Shown here in pieces: positions 10,850 to 19,007 of a stretch of 64,000 bases of DNA. The DNA lies in assembly GCF_002001045.1 (NCBI RefSeq), contig NZ_MUNR01000014.1, positions 620,001 to 684,000 on the forward strand. Direction: 5' to 3'. The DNA is from Rhodanobacter sp. C01. Lineage in GTDB: Bacteria; Pseudomonadota; Gammaproteobacteria; Xanthomonadales; Rhodanobacteraceae. A program made the translations under genes and the position numbers. The notes beneath the pieces are model-generated. The model was given only the letters and a program-made list of their open reading frames with translations. It was not told where the DNA came from and ran no database searches. The first letter of the stretch is position 1; the number at the start of each line of letters is the position of its first letter.

Positions 10850-11613
10850 ATCAACAGGCCTGCAAACGGGTGGATCGATTCTGCAGGCCTAATCAATGGA
10901 TGGTCGGATTGCGCGCGTTGCTACATGGCGATATCACCGACGCTCACCAGCTGTTGGACAACGAGCAACGACTCGCGGACCAGTCGTTGGACAGGGCGCT
11001 ACCCAAAAGCGAAGCGATGGACGTCGTGCCAAAGGGCGCGACAGACCGGGGCGGCATATTGAAGGATGCGGACAACGCCCACAGGTGGTTAGTGAGCCAA
11101 TACCGGCACGGAGTCCACTATATACATATCGAATTAGAGGTTCAGCACGAAGAACGCACCAGCATAGAAGCCAACGGTGAGACGTTCGGGTTGATATTCA
11201 CCGCAACACGCAAGCTAGGGCACGTCACTGCCCAGCACGTTCTAGCGACGCCATCCGGCAATCTGCAATCAATTCTGCTGCCTGATATGTATGCGCCGGG
11301 AACATGGGACGACGCTCGTCCGGTTCTGATAGAAACGGCATCCGGCTACTTGAAGGCGCAACTTGATAGCGCATTGAGTGAGCGGTGGCTATATATCGAC
11401 GGCTATCGCGTTTGGGCCTCGCATAGCGTCAACGATTCCGACACCCGATGGCAATGCGTGATCTTCAAAGGTAACGAGCGGATTGGCATGAGGAGTGGAA
11501 TCATTCGTCATATAGCCCCGGTCGACTCGATCAACCTCGCAGAGATAAACAGCGCGGTTGCCGTTGGCGTTCGCAAGTTTCACGACGAAAGCAGTGAGGG
11601 CGCAGCAGAGTGA
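10846..11613 (+). CDS. Hypothetical protein, start uncertain
   Basis: Open frame of 255 codons whose first ATG overlaps the previous stop (ATGA). The C-terminal 170 residues look protein-like, with mixed beta and charged segments (HYIHIELEVQHEERTS, WLYIDGYRVWASHS). The first 25 codons coincide with a perfect inverted repeat, so the true start may be the ATG at 10900 or the one at 11017. GC content is visibly lower than in the neighbours, as in the DUF4145 gene next to it, suggesting an acquired pocket. No family recognised. Confidence 0.5.
   Translation: MNQQACKRVDRFCRPNQWMVGLRALLHGDITDAHQLLDNEQRLADQSLDRALPKSEAMDVVPKGATDRGGILKDADNAHRWLVSQYRHGVHYIHIELEVQHEERTSIEANGETFGLIFTATRKLGHVTAQHVLATPSGNLQSILLPDMYAPGTWDDARPVLIETASGYLKAQLDSALSERWLYIDGYRVWASHSVNDSDTRWQCVIFKGNERIGMRSGIIRHIAPVDSINLAEINSAVAVGVRKFHDESSEGAAE
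10856..10890. terminator. Inverted repeat at the end of the 10436 gene
   Basis: AGGCCTGCA at 10856-10864 and TGCAGGCCT at 10882-10890 are perfect complements with a 17-nt loop. It starts 7 bases after the stop of the membrane gene and is followed by AATCAAT, with no long T tract. It is probably a terminator for that gene, and it conflicts with coding from 10846. Confidence 0.45.
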
Positions 11614-11628
11614 ACACGTCTGGATTTT

Positions 11629-12297
11629 CTAAGGTTTACGTCGCACACGGAAGTCTGCTACCTGCCTAGGCAGCGTAAACGTGTAGATGAGAAACATCTC
11701 CGTGAAGTGCGCTGCGTCCATGGCATCTTCTTCGCTAACTTCCCCGAGTTCGTGAATTTCGTTGCCTACGACGCGAACATTGTTGGCCCATTCGATTAGG
11801 GACTGCGCAATGCCCATCCTCGGTCCAAGCTCTTTAATTCGTGCGGCAAGGGTCTGAGGTGCTTTTACGCCATCTTTCGGTTCATCCCAAAGGATTTTGG
11901 TCGCGCGATCAAGCGCTGTGCGGAAAGATCCGGCTGCGAGGGTCCATTTTTTTACTTGGAGTACATCAAGGCCATCTATGAAGGCCTTCGCCACACTCAA
12001 ATCCACATGCTCTGGGGCTTCGTTAACAGGCATATCAGGAATAATGCTAAGCAGTTTTATATGATCGCTGTATTGTGTGATGTCGCCTCGAAATGGGGTG
12101 CGACTCGGGTCCAAAGGTATGTGTGCGACAGCCTCAAGGACAGCAATCGTGTGTTTCCCACAATGCGAGCATTGCAGTAACACCTCGCGGCGGGCCGTTC
12201 CCGGTTGATTAGCTGGCGGCTCACCATAGACGACATGGTGAATGGATTTTGGATGCGAGCAGCGCGAGCATGGGGTGGAAATCGTAAGCATGACCAT
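11629..12297 (-). CDS. DUF4145-domain protein with N-terminal CxxC pairs
   Basis: 222 residues from the ATG at 12297, preceded by CAGGGACCT; a TTG at 12312 would add five residues. The N-terminus has CSRC and CSHC pairs that could form a zinc ribbon. The C-terminal 110 residues match the DUF4145 pattern: an Arg/Ala helix (FRTALDRATKIL), LAARIKELGP, and the hallmark WANNVRVVGNEIHE. DUF4145 proteins are often found in defence or restriction contexts, but nothing of that kind is adjacent. Low GC content and isolation suggest an accessory gene. The molecular function is unknown. Confidence 0.8.
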   Translation of the reverse strand: MVMLTISTPCSRCSHPKSIHHVVYGEPPANQPGTARREVLLQCSHCGKHTIAVLEAVAHIPLDPSRTPFRGDITQYSDHIKLLSIIPDMPVNEAPEHVDLSVAKAFIDGLDVLQVKKWTLAAGSFRTALDRATKILWDEPKDGVKAPQTLAARIKELGPRMGIAQSLIEWANNVRVVGNEIHELGEVSEEDAMDAAHFTEMFLIYTFTLPRQVADFRVRRKP

Positions 12298-12404
12298 AGG
12301 TCCCTGTTCCAACTATTGCCACTGATCATAGGCGATAGCGTCAGCGAATAAGGGAAGGTGCACTCGTAAGCTCCTATTTTTTTTCGATCGCGATAGCAGC
12401 CATG

Positions 12405-13046
12405 TCATGCCGTCAGTGCTTTTTTCAACAGCACGTCGTACAGCTCCAACCGAAGCCGCGCCCCGACCTGCAGCAGGGTTAGCCAATAGACGATCATCAA
12501 CGCACCGAACAGGATGACTTCACTCCAGCTCGGCTGTGGCGGCCAATGCATGTCCTTGAACTGGATAATGAGGGCGGCGAAGACGGGCAGGGCACCCAGC
12601 TTGTCCAGGTTGCCAGTCAGCAGGGGCAGCTTGCTTTGCATTCGCAAGGTGCGGAGGCTGGCGAAGGCGCTCATGGCTTCAACACGTTCGCGTGGGAAGG
12701 TGCGTAGCCACGCGACCAAGCCATCGTGATGTGGCATGTCGAAGTCCAGGATCTCGGCGAATTCGCGCCGATCGGCGGCGGGTGTGAACTTCATGCCGGG
12801 CAGCTCTGCGATAGCGACAAGGACGAGTCCCACGATTTCGATGATCAGCAGTGCGCTGAGTAGTACCGATACCCAGGATTTCGCCGGCAGCACTTTGCCG
12901 AGTATGAGTACCAGCGCCCCTGCGATGGCGACTAATGCGATGCCCCACTTTGCCTTGCGGGATGACGAGATCCTAAGGGATGGATGCAGCGGTAACGCCT
13001 CGATCTTCTCATCCAGTGCTGCGAACGTAAGTGCCGGTGATTCCAT
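12405..13046 (-). CDS. Membrane protein of unknown function
   Basis: 213 residues from the ATG at 13046, which follows GGGAGAGAG; an upstream in-frame start would add 15 residues without a ribosome site. Two helices (WGIALVAIAGALVLILGKVL, SVLLSALLIIEIVGLVLVAI) are followed by an Arg-rich cytoplasmic stretch (LRTFPRERVEAMSAF) and two C-terminal helices. The region around AWLRTFPRERVEAM is amphipathic. No catalytic motif. It is separated from the SLH gene by 324 bp holding a hairpin repeat and a 12-bp direct repeat (TCGGCGCCAGGC at 13289 and 13304). Confidence 0.65.
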   Translation of the reverse strand: MESPALTFAALDEKIEALPLHPSLRISSSRKAKWGIALVAIAGALVLILGKVLPAKSWVSVLLSALLIIEIVGLVLVAIAELPGMKFTPAADRREFAEILDFDMPHHDGLVAWLRTFPRERVEAMSAFASLRTLRMQSKLPLLTGNLDKLGALPVFAALIIQFKDMHWPPQPSWSEVILFGALMIVYWLTLLQVGARLRLELYDVLLKKALTA

Positions 13047-13136
13047 GTCTGCTCTCTCCCTGCCGGAAACCTTAGCTAGGTTCACCCTCAAGCCGGGGCG
13101 TTGGCAACTAATTGCAACTGACCATCAGAACCCCTT

Positions 13137-13168
13137 GCAGACGTGATTCGTCGCGGCTGACGCGATGA
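13137..13168. repeat. Hairpin repeat, left copy flanking the SLH gene
   Basis: A 32-nt element repeated with two mismatches at 16210-16241. It contains TCGTCGCG, loop GCTGA, CGCGATGA (13148-13168), an 8-bp stem with one G-T pair. The difference between copies in the right arm (C to T) keeps base pairing through G-U, suggesting that structure is preserved. Confidence 0.6.
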
Positions 13169-13370
13169 GGGGCGATGGCTGGTACACCGGAAGTGGCTCT
13201 AATCCTGTCGAGCGGCCATCCCCCGGGGCATTCCCATGGGCCCTGACAATTTGGGCTACACCTTTTGCTAGATATGCATCCTGGCCATTCGGCGCCAGGC
13301 TAATCGGCGCCAGGCGAGTTCGCCGGGCCAGAGGCAATTCCACAGGATTCGCCACTCAAGGAAAGTTCAC

Positions 13371-16112
13371 ATGGAAAAGACCCACGCGCATGCCGCTGTC
13401 GTGTGCGCTGCGATGGCTGTGATGGGGTTTGTGACTACGGCCTGGCCTGGAGCCATACATGCCCAGACCATCAAGGATGCCACGGAGGATGCCGGCGTTG
13501 GGTACACCACGCTGACGATCACCGGAACGGATTTGTCCAAAGTGAAATCGCTCGCGGTGGGCGTTGTCCCGATCGATATCACGCATCGTTCGGATACCAG
13601 CATCGCCGCCGAAGTATTTCTCCCGGATCCAGGCGAGTCCGGCCCCCATGCTCCTGCCGCTGGCACCACCGTTCCGATTCTCGTCACGGGCACGGATGGA
13701 AAGACCAGGGCCGCCACGCAACGTTTCAGCTATCCCATTGCGGCTGCGCAGGTCTACGGGCCACTTCCGTTGCCCATGCCCAACGTGAACTCCAATTGCG
13801 ATGCGCTCTGGTACCAAAACGGATACACGATTACCGGCATACCACAGCCACTAAGTACGGCATGCTCGTACTCGCTCGGCACAACCATGAATAGTGTCAG
13901 CCTGACCCGTACGTTCAATCTCGGGGCAGCGACCGTCGATACCGATTCGCCCACGTTTCACCTGGGCGTTGGCTTCAGGGGTGCGCCCTATACCATCCAC
14001 CCCACTGGCTCTCTGCCGCATGTCGATGGCGTCGGCGGGTATTTTCTTGTTTCGGTCTACATGTGCACATTGAAGTCGGGCAACGTACCTTCGGGATCGT
14101 CATCAACCGACCCCAAAAATACCGAATGCAAGAATTGGGATGGAAACAAAGGGACGTGGCAACTGGTTTCGGGTGCCACCCAGGGTCGTGCCGTCGCTGG
14201 CGCCGACGCGAACAAGGCCAACGGCCTCGATCTGTCCGTGAAGACTGACAAGATTTTCGATGCAGACCATCTGGTCAGAACGCTGCTCTTCACAATCACT
14301 GCCGACCAATGTGCAGAGGGCATGCCATGCGATGGCGACACCGTCCAGGAACGGACGGCCTTTTCCTACCTCACCATGACGGCGGTGCGTGCGCCAACGG
14401 CGCGCGTGCAATTGGATGTGATCCCCTATGGGATTGTGTATCAGCCCCCCGGCAACGAAAGCACCGCGACCGTTACGCTGAACGACCAATACAACACCAA
14501 CTTCACCTTGACCGACAGCTCCGGCACCACGAACAAAACAACGTCAGACCTGGCCGGCCAGATCTCCGCCACGCTCAGCCTTGAAGTCACCGGCGGGGGT
14601 GGGCAGAACTGGGACGACAGCACGACCAATGGCTTTGGCACCACGAAAACCAAGACCGATTCGAGCCAAATCACCACGTCGTTTACGGCGAGCCAGGGTG
14701 TCGGCCCCATCCATAGCCTTGTTCCCGGATCGGGCGAAACGTGTCCTTCGGAGACCAGCTGCTCGCCGTTGATCCCCGCGGTCGACGCGTACAGCAATGA
14801 ACCGTTCTGGCAGGACAATTTTCTCCTGTTGATTCACCCGCAATTTGCCGTGTGGGAACAGATCGCCGGCAAGCGGATGACGGTGATGACGGCGGCTGTC
14901 CCCGTACTCGGGGAAATTACGGTGGCCGATCTTGCGGCCTGTGCGACGAGAGGCGGCATTCCCGGTATCGATCCCTGCACACTCAACTACACGGATGTGA
15001 GTACAACGGTCTATCAGTCGGCCCAGGTCAAATATCAAAGCAAGAAGAAATCGGTGACGCTCAGCACCAAGGAAGCCAAGCGCCTTCTTGCGCTCGACCC
15101 GTTCTACGGTGTCGGCCAGGCTGCCGAGATGGACCCCAAACGAGCCACGACGTTCGCCAGTTATTCCTACGGGGCGCAGGCAGGGGATCACCCGACGAAC
15201 CATGCACTGAGTCTGGCCAACACCGCGGTCTCCTCGAGCACCATCGCGGATACGTCGCAATATACGTCGACCGTGACATCGGTGATCGGCAGCTCGTCCA
15301 GTTACGGCCTTTCGCTCAACCTGGGAGGGATTCTCAGCGAAGCCTTTACCATCGGCTCCACCGACAAGACCACCTCCGAGCTGGATACCACGCTTTCCTA
15401 CGGCGATTCGACCGCCATCTCCAAGACGGTCAGCACTACGGCCGCCGGCACCTTGGCCGATGCCGACAATCTCTTTGGCCAGCTTCCGAGTGGACACGGG
15501 CCGTTGCCCAAGAAGCCAAGCGCGTCGGTATTTCTTGATCGCAAATTCGGCGGCTTCATGTTTGTGGATGCCTATGCGCCAGGCCCAGGCAGCCAAGCCG
15601 TGAAGATGCAGCGCGTGGCCATGAGAAGCGCGCTCATCGCGGAGCGCGGCAAGCAGCGCTTCAGCGACGTGCCCGGTGGCAGCACCGCACACGATGCGAT
15701 TGGGGTCGTTGGCCGGGCCGGGTGGCTGCCGGCGCGCAGTGACGGCAAATTCTTGCCGAACGATCCCATGACCCGCGGCGATTTTGCCTACATGCTGGCG
15801 AAGGTGGCACGCCTGCAGCCGGGACCGCGTGCGACCGGCTTCACCGACGTGTCTCCGGCCAATATGGATGCGGTGTCCATCTCTGCCGTGGTCAAGTCCA
15901 GCTTCATGCAACCGCAATCGCCGACAACGTTCGCACCGTCCGCGACGATGACTTCCCAGGACTTGAATGCGGCACTGGCAAAGGCATTCCCGGCGCAGAT
16001 CGCCACGCCGGGCAGGGTCGCCTTGTCGAACAAGGAAGTGCTCAGGGACGCACAGGCGCAGGTCACCCGTGCGGACGCAGCGGCGGCAATCGCGGCTGCG
16101 CTGCAACGATAG
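13371..16112 (+). CDS. Large secreted protein with C-terminal S-layer homology (SLH) repeats
   Basis: 913 residues. The signal peptide ends near residue 31 (AIHAQ). The N-terminus (about 33-120) resembles an IPT/TIG-like beta-sandwich, the long central part is beta-rich with Cys pairs (CPSETSC), and a Ser/Thr-rich region lies around 625-705. The C-terminus carries SLH-like motifs: RFSDVPGGSTAHDAIGVVGR with LPNDPMTRGDFAYMLAKV (about 761-813), GFTDVSPANMDAVSISAVV with TFAPSATMTSQDL (about 823-875), and a degenerate third ending QVTRADAAAAIAAAL. SLH modules usually tether proteins to cell-wall polymers of Gram-positive, Thermus or cyanobacterial envelopes, so their use here is unusual. The gene stands alone between two copies of a 32-nt hairpin repeat. 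Likely surface-attached; partner unknown. Confidence 0.8.
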   Translation: MEKTHAHAAVVCAAMAVMGFVTTAWPGAIHAQTIKDATEDAGVGYTTLTITGTDLSKVKSLAVGVVPIDITHRSDTSIAAEVFLPDPGESGPHAPAAGTTVPILVTGTDGKTRAATQRFSYPIAAAQVYGPLPLPMPNVNSNCDALWYQNGYTITGIPQPLSTACSYSLGTTMNSVSLTRTFNLGAATVDTDSPTFHLGVGFRGAPYTIHPTGSLPHVDGVGGYFLVSVYMCTLKSGNVPSGSSSTDPKNTECKNWDGNKGTWQLVSGATQGRAVAGADANKANGLDLSVKTDKIFDADHLVRTLLFTITADQCAEGMPCDGDTVQERTAFSYLTMTAVRAPTARVQLDVIPYGIVYQPPGNESTATVTLNDQYNTNFTLTDSSGTTNKTTSDLAGQISATLSLEVTGGGGQNWDDSTTNGFGTTKTKTDSSQITTSFTASQGVGPIHSLVPGSGETCPSETSCSPLIPAVDAYSNEPFWQDNFLLLIHPQFAVWEQIAGKRMTVMTAAVPVLGEITVADLAACATRGGIPGIDPCTLNYTDVSTTVYQSAQVKYQSKKKSVTLSTKEAKRLLALDPFYGVGQAAEMDPKRATTFASYSYGAQAGDHPTNHALSLANTAVSSSTIADTSQYTSTVTSVIGSSSSYGLSLNLGGILSEAFTIGSTDKTTSELDTTLSYGDSTAISKTVSTTAAGTLADADNLFGQLPSGHGPLPKKPSASVFLDRKFGGFMFVDAYAPGPGSQAVKMQRVAMRSALIAERGKQRFSDVPGGSTAHDAIGVVGRAGWLPARSDGKFLPNDPMTRGDFAYMLAKVARLQPGPRATGFTDVSPANMDAVSISAVVKSSFMQPQSPTTFAPSATMTSQDLNAALAKAFPAQIATPGRVALSNKEVLRDAQAQVTRADAAAAIAAALQR

Positions 16113-16209
16113 ATGCAGTCATGCCGAACGGAACGTGCGAAGGATGCGCAACCCATGATCGGGTTTGAGGCAAGGACGCCTCTCTCGACGTCACGGGTCA
16201 CGACCCCGC

Positions 16210-16241
16210 GCAGACGTGGTTCGTCGCGGCTGACGTGATGA
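16210..16241. repeat. Hairpin repeat, right copy flanking the SLH gene
   Basis: Second copy of the 13137-13168 element, 30 of 32 identical. Stem TCGTCGCG (16221-16228) and CGTGATGA (16234-16241). It runs directly into a member of the AAAAAGGTGTCAGG repeat family at 16241. Confidence 0.6.
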
Positions 16242-16270
16242 AAAAGGTGCCAGGGACATTTCCGACAGCG
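16241..16270. repeat. TGTCAGG/CCTGACA-family intergenic repeat, divergent copy
   Basis: AAAAAGGTGCCAGGGACATT followed by TCCGACAGCG aligns over 30 nt with the copies at 17131 and 53179. The stem is degraded (TGCCAGG against CCGACA), consistent with an old copy. Confidence 0.5.
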
Positions 16271-16339
16271 TAGGAAGTCGACCCTGGCTCCCGTTTTGTT
16301 TCTGCCCGTGCTTTAACTTACGTCTCCCCGGTTTGTGCT

Positions 16340-17035
16340 TCAGCGTGACTCCGGGTAATGCATGTACATCGATTGGATTCCGACACGACCTGGGCCGGTG
16401 AAGCGGTTGAGAATCAGGTTCATGCCGCCGAGCAAGCCGCTGGTGAGGCGGTCGACCGTGGTCTCCATCTGCACCGATGCGTCCTTGTAGAGCCAGCCGC
16501 CTGGCTCGATGTCGATCGACTCGCCCGGCGCCAGCACCTTCTCGAAGACGTTGCCATAACCATGCAGCCACAGGATGCCGTCGCCGGCGTGGCTATGGAA
16601 CTTGTCGATGAAGAAGCCGCTGCCCCCGAACAGCATGTTGGAAAAGCCCTTCACCCGCTCGAAGCTGTAGTCGATGCTGTCGGTGGCAGCCAGGAACTGG
16701 TGCTCGCGTACGTGCAGCTCGCGACCTTTCTCCAGATGCATCGGCACGATGTGGCCGGCGCCGTCACGGCTGAAGGCGATCATGCCGGGGCCCCGTGCCT
16801 CGGTCACGAAAATTTGCATGCCGGCCATCATCCGCTTCAGCGAGCCACGCATGTTCTTCAGGCTGATCGCCACCCGCCGATGCTTCCACAGCAGGATATG
16901 GTGCTCGAAATAGACTGCCGTATCCGCTACGTCGACAGTGAGCACCGGCACCAGTTCTCCATCGATATGGTATGTAACGCCCCCGAAGGTCTCGGCTTGG
17001 GCACGGGTGGGCATCAATACGGGAAGTTCTCTCAT
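16340..17035 (-). CDS. AIM24-family protein
   Basis: 231 residues, with the length and glycine-rich beta-fold pattern of the bacterial AIM24/DUF124 family: RRVAISLKNMRGSLKRMMAG, the Gly-Pro-Gly segment GPGMIAFSRDGAGHIVPM, LFGGSGFFIDKF and the C-terminal GLLGGMNLILNRFTGPGRV. AIM24 proteins form a duplicated beta-helix-like fold. The mitochondrial relative shapes cristae; the bacterial role is not established. No signal peptide, so cytoplasmic. An AAGGA element lies upstream of the ATG at 17035. Single-gene unit. Confidence 0.85.
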   Translation of the reverse strand: MRELPVLMPTRAQAETFGGVTYHIDGELVPVLTVDVADTAVYFEHHILLWKHRRVAISLKNMRGSLKRMMAGMQIFVTEARGPGMIAFSRDGAGHIVPMHLEKGRELHVREHQFLAATDSIDYSFERVKGFSNMLFGGSGFFIDKFHSHAGDGILWLHGYGNVFEKVLAPGESIDIEPGGWLYKDASVQMETTVDRLTSGLLGGMNLILNRFTGPGRVGIQSMYMHYPESR

Positions 17036-17101
17036 CTGGGCATCCTTGGCTGAAAGATCGTGTGATGTTGCTGGCCGAGCTTATCTGATCTGTCCGAGTG
17101 C

Positions 17102-17161
17102 CAAAAAGGTGTCAGAAAAAAGTGCCAAGGAAAAAGGTGTCAGGAACAATTTCTGACAGCG
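17102..17161. repeat. TGTCAGG/CCTGACA-family repeat, full copy plus a partial tandem copy
   Basis: The full copy at 17131-17161 reads AAAAAGGTGTCAGGAACAAT then TTCTGACAGCG, with TGTCAG (17138-17143) pairing with CTGACA (17153-17158). A truncated copy, CAAAAAGGTGTCAG, sits at 17102-17115 just before it. The pair lies in the gap upstream of AIM24. Confidence 0.6.
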
Positions 17162-17285
17162 GGGCGGCTTCGGGGATGAGGGAAACGACATGGCGCCATG
17201 TTGAAAGAGAGAGTACCTGCGCCGACGCCGGGCCGTCTGGACGTCTGATCCAACGAAGCAGGACCTGGTTCTTGGGTTTCTTTGT

Positions 17286-17313
17286 GAAGGCTCCGCATCC
17301 ATGCGGAGCCTTC
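17286..17313. terminator. Long hairpin downstream of the HAF-repeat gene
   Basis: GAAGGCTCCGCAT, CC, ATGCGGAGCCTTC: a perfect 13-bp inverted repeat ending 8 bases from the stop of the minus-strand gene. There is no strong T tract on either side, but the position fits a terminator. Confidence 0.6.
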
Positions 17314-17320
17314 ATTGCCA

Positions 17321-18289
17321 TCAGTTATGTCGCGACGTCTCGACGGGAGTCGCGGTGAACCCGTGCTGGTTGCCGGCTGCGTCGTAGTACTCGCCGGCGA
17401 TCACGCCGAGATTGTTGATCGCGGTTCCGACGGTCGCCACTGCTCCGGGCACGTCGATATTCTGGAATTTTCCGTGCGTTTCGACGAAGCCATGGACGCC
17501 CCCGGACGCGTCTTCATAGTTGCCCGTGCTTTGGCCGCGATCATTGATTTCGAGAGTGACCGTGCTGACGGCGTTTGGGACGTCGACCGTGGTGTACTGT
17601 CCATTCGCGCTGCGATAGAAGCCATGTTTCTGGGCCGGGTTGGTATCCCAGTAGCCGACGATCTCGCCGTTGTCGTTGATGCCGAGCGGGTAGGTGTCCC
17701 GAGCTCCAGTAACGTTGATCGGCGTATCGAATCCTTGGCCCTGGCGCAAGACGCCGTGATAGATGCCGTCGGCATCCCAGTAAACGCCGGCGATGGCGCC
17801 GAACATGTTGACCTGGTCCAGGTTTGAGTTGAGGTGGCCCGGAAAGTCGATCGTTGCGAGACGGCCACCCTGGATCAGGAAGCCGTGTTGCTGGCCGGAT
17901 GCGTCGGCATAACCGCCGAACGTCGCACCGTAATCGTTGGGACCGCCGGCGGCGCTGAAGTAGTCGCCCAGCGCATTGGGGTCGAGCGGTTTGAATTGGC
18001 CGTGGCGATAGACCATGGCGTGCGACGTGCCGTTGCCGATGGCGTATTGACCGGCCAGTTCGCCGAAATCGTTGATCCCCCAAAAGATCGTCAATGATGC
18101 GCCAGGATAGTCGAGAGTCTGATAGGTGTAGGTCACCGGACCGTCGGCGGCCTTGGAAGCGGCGGTAAACGCGGACGATGTCGCATCGGTAGCCGCATTT
18201 GCCGCGGCGATGCCGGTGGAAGCAAGGGCGAGCGCGAAGAGTGTGGCTGCCCTTGTGAGCCGGCCATGTGAAGAGCGATGATTTGACAT
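17321..18289 (-). CDS. Secreted HAF-repeat (beta-propeller-like) protein
   Basis: 322 residues from the ATG at 18289. The signal peptide (RAATLFALALASTGIAAANA) ends near residue 33. The mature part consists of about six repeats of roughly 45 residues, each with an INDxGxxxGxY core: INDFGELAGQY, INDNGEIVGYW, INDRGQSTGNY and INNLGVIAGEY, each followed by HGF. This is the extracellular HAF repeat pattern, probably a propeller-like fold. An upstream ATG at 18364 would place the signal segment internally and is rejected. Function unknown. It is divergent from the ECF sigma/kinase pair and may be its target, though no shared promoter was identified. Confidence 0.8.
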   Translation of the reverse strand: MSNHRSSHGRLTRAATLFALALASTGIAAANAATDATSSAFTAASKAADGPVTYTYQTLDYPGASLTIFWGINDFGELAGQYAIGNGTSHAMVYRHGQFKPLDPNALGDYFSAAGGPNDYGATFGGYADASGQQHGFLIQGGRLATIDFPGHLNSNLDQVNMFGAIAGVYWDADGIYHGVLRQGQGFDTPINVTGARDTYPLGINDNGEIVGYWDTNPAQKHGFYRSANGQYTTVDVPNAVSTVTLEINDRGQSTGNYEDASGGVHGFVETHGKFQNIDVPGAVATVGTAINNLGVIAGEYYDAAGNQHGFTATPVETSRHN

Positions 18290-18457
18290 GACTTCAATCC
18301 CTAATTGGATGAGACGGGCGAGGGTGTTCCGATGGCTTGCGGCCGTCCCGAGCGATGCCATCACTCCTTACAGCGCAAAAGGGTCGTCCGCACCGACACG
18401 CCCGGGGCGATCGCCGCTGCAACGACACAGCTTTCGCCTGCCCAATGGCCGCCGCGC

Positions 18458-19003
18458 ATGATGGCCGAGCCCCACATCACGGAAGTGCTGGCGCTTGCCG
18501 CACGCGGCGACACGCAGGCGATCGACTCGTTGATTCCGAAGATCTATGCAACGCTGCGTCGTCTGGCACGTCGCCAGCGGGCGCATGAAGTGGCGCATAC
18601 GCTCGAAACGACCGCACTGGTCAACGAGGCTTACCTGAAGCTGGCCACGCAGGGCAATGTCACGTTTGCCGATAGCGCGCACCTGTACGCGTACATGAGC
18701 CAGGTGATGCGGCATATCCTGATCGACCACGCCAGGCGCAAGAAGGCACAGAAGCGTCAGGCACCGGAGATGCCGGCAAGCGAGGCGGGTTCGGACATCA
18801 TCGACGTGCTGGCGATCGACGAGGCGTTGAGCCGGCTCGCGACCCTCGACGCGCGCCTTGCGCGCGTCGCCGAGCTTCGATTGTTTGCTGACCTGTCGAG
18901 CCCGGACATTGCGGAGGTTCTCGGCGTCAATGCACGCACGGTCGAGCGCGACTGGCTGAAAGCGCGTACGTTCCTGTCCGCCTGCCTGGTGCCCGATCCT
19001 TGA
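18458..19003 (+). CDS. ECF sigma factor of the Ser/Thr-kinase-linked subgroup
   Basis: 181 residues from the ATG at 18458 (a second ATG follows at 18461). Region 2 includes the subgroup hallmark HTLETTALVNEAYLKLA and YAYMSQVMRHILIDHARR; region 4 has LARVAELRLFADLSSPDIAEVLGVNARTV in two helices. This matches the sigma subgroup commonly encoded next to a Ser/Thr kinase rather than a classical anti-sigma factor. The kinase gene starts 4 bp after the stop, so the two are almost certainly co-transcribed. The kinase presumably activates the sigma factor by phosphorylation or by its TPR part (inference from similar pairs). Confidence 0.88.
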   Translation: MMAEPHITEVLALAARGDTQAIDSLIPKIYATLRRLARRQRAHEVAHTLETTALVNEAYLKLATQGNVTFADSAHLYAYMSQVMRHILIDHARRKKAQKRQAPEMPASEAGSDIIDVLAIDEALSRLATLDARLARVAELRLFADLSSPDIAEVLGVNARTVERDWLKARTFLSACLVPDP

Positions 19004-19007
19004 GGCG

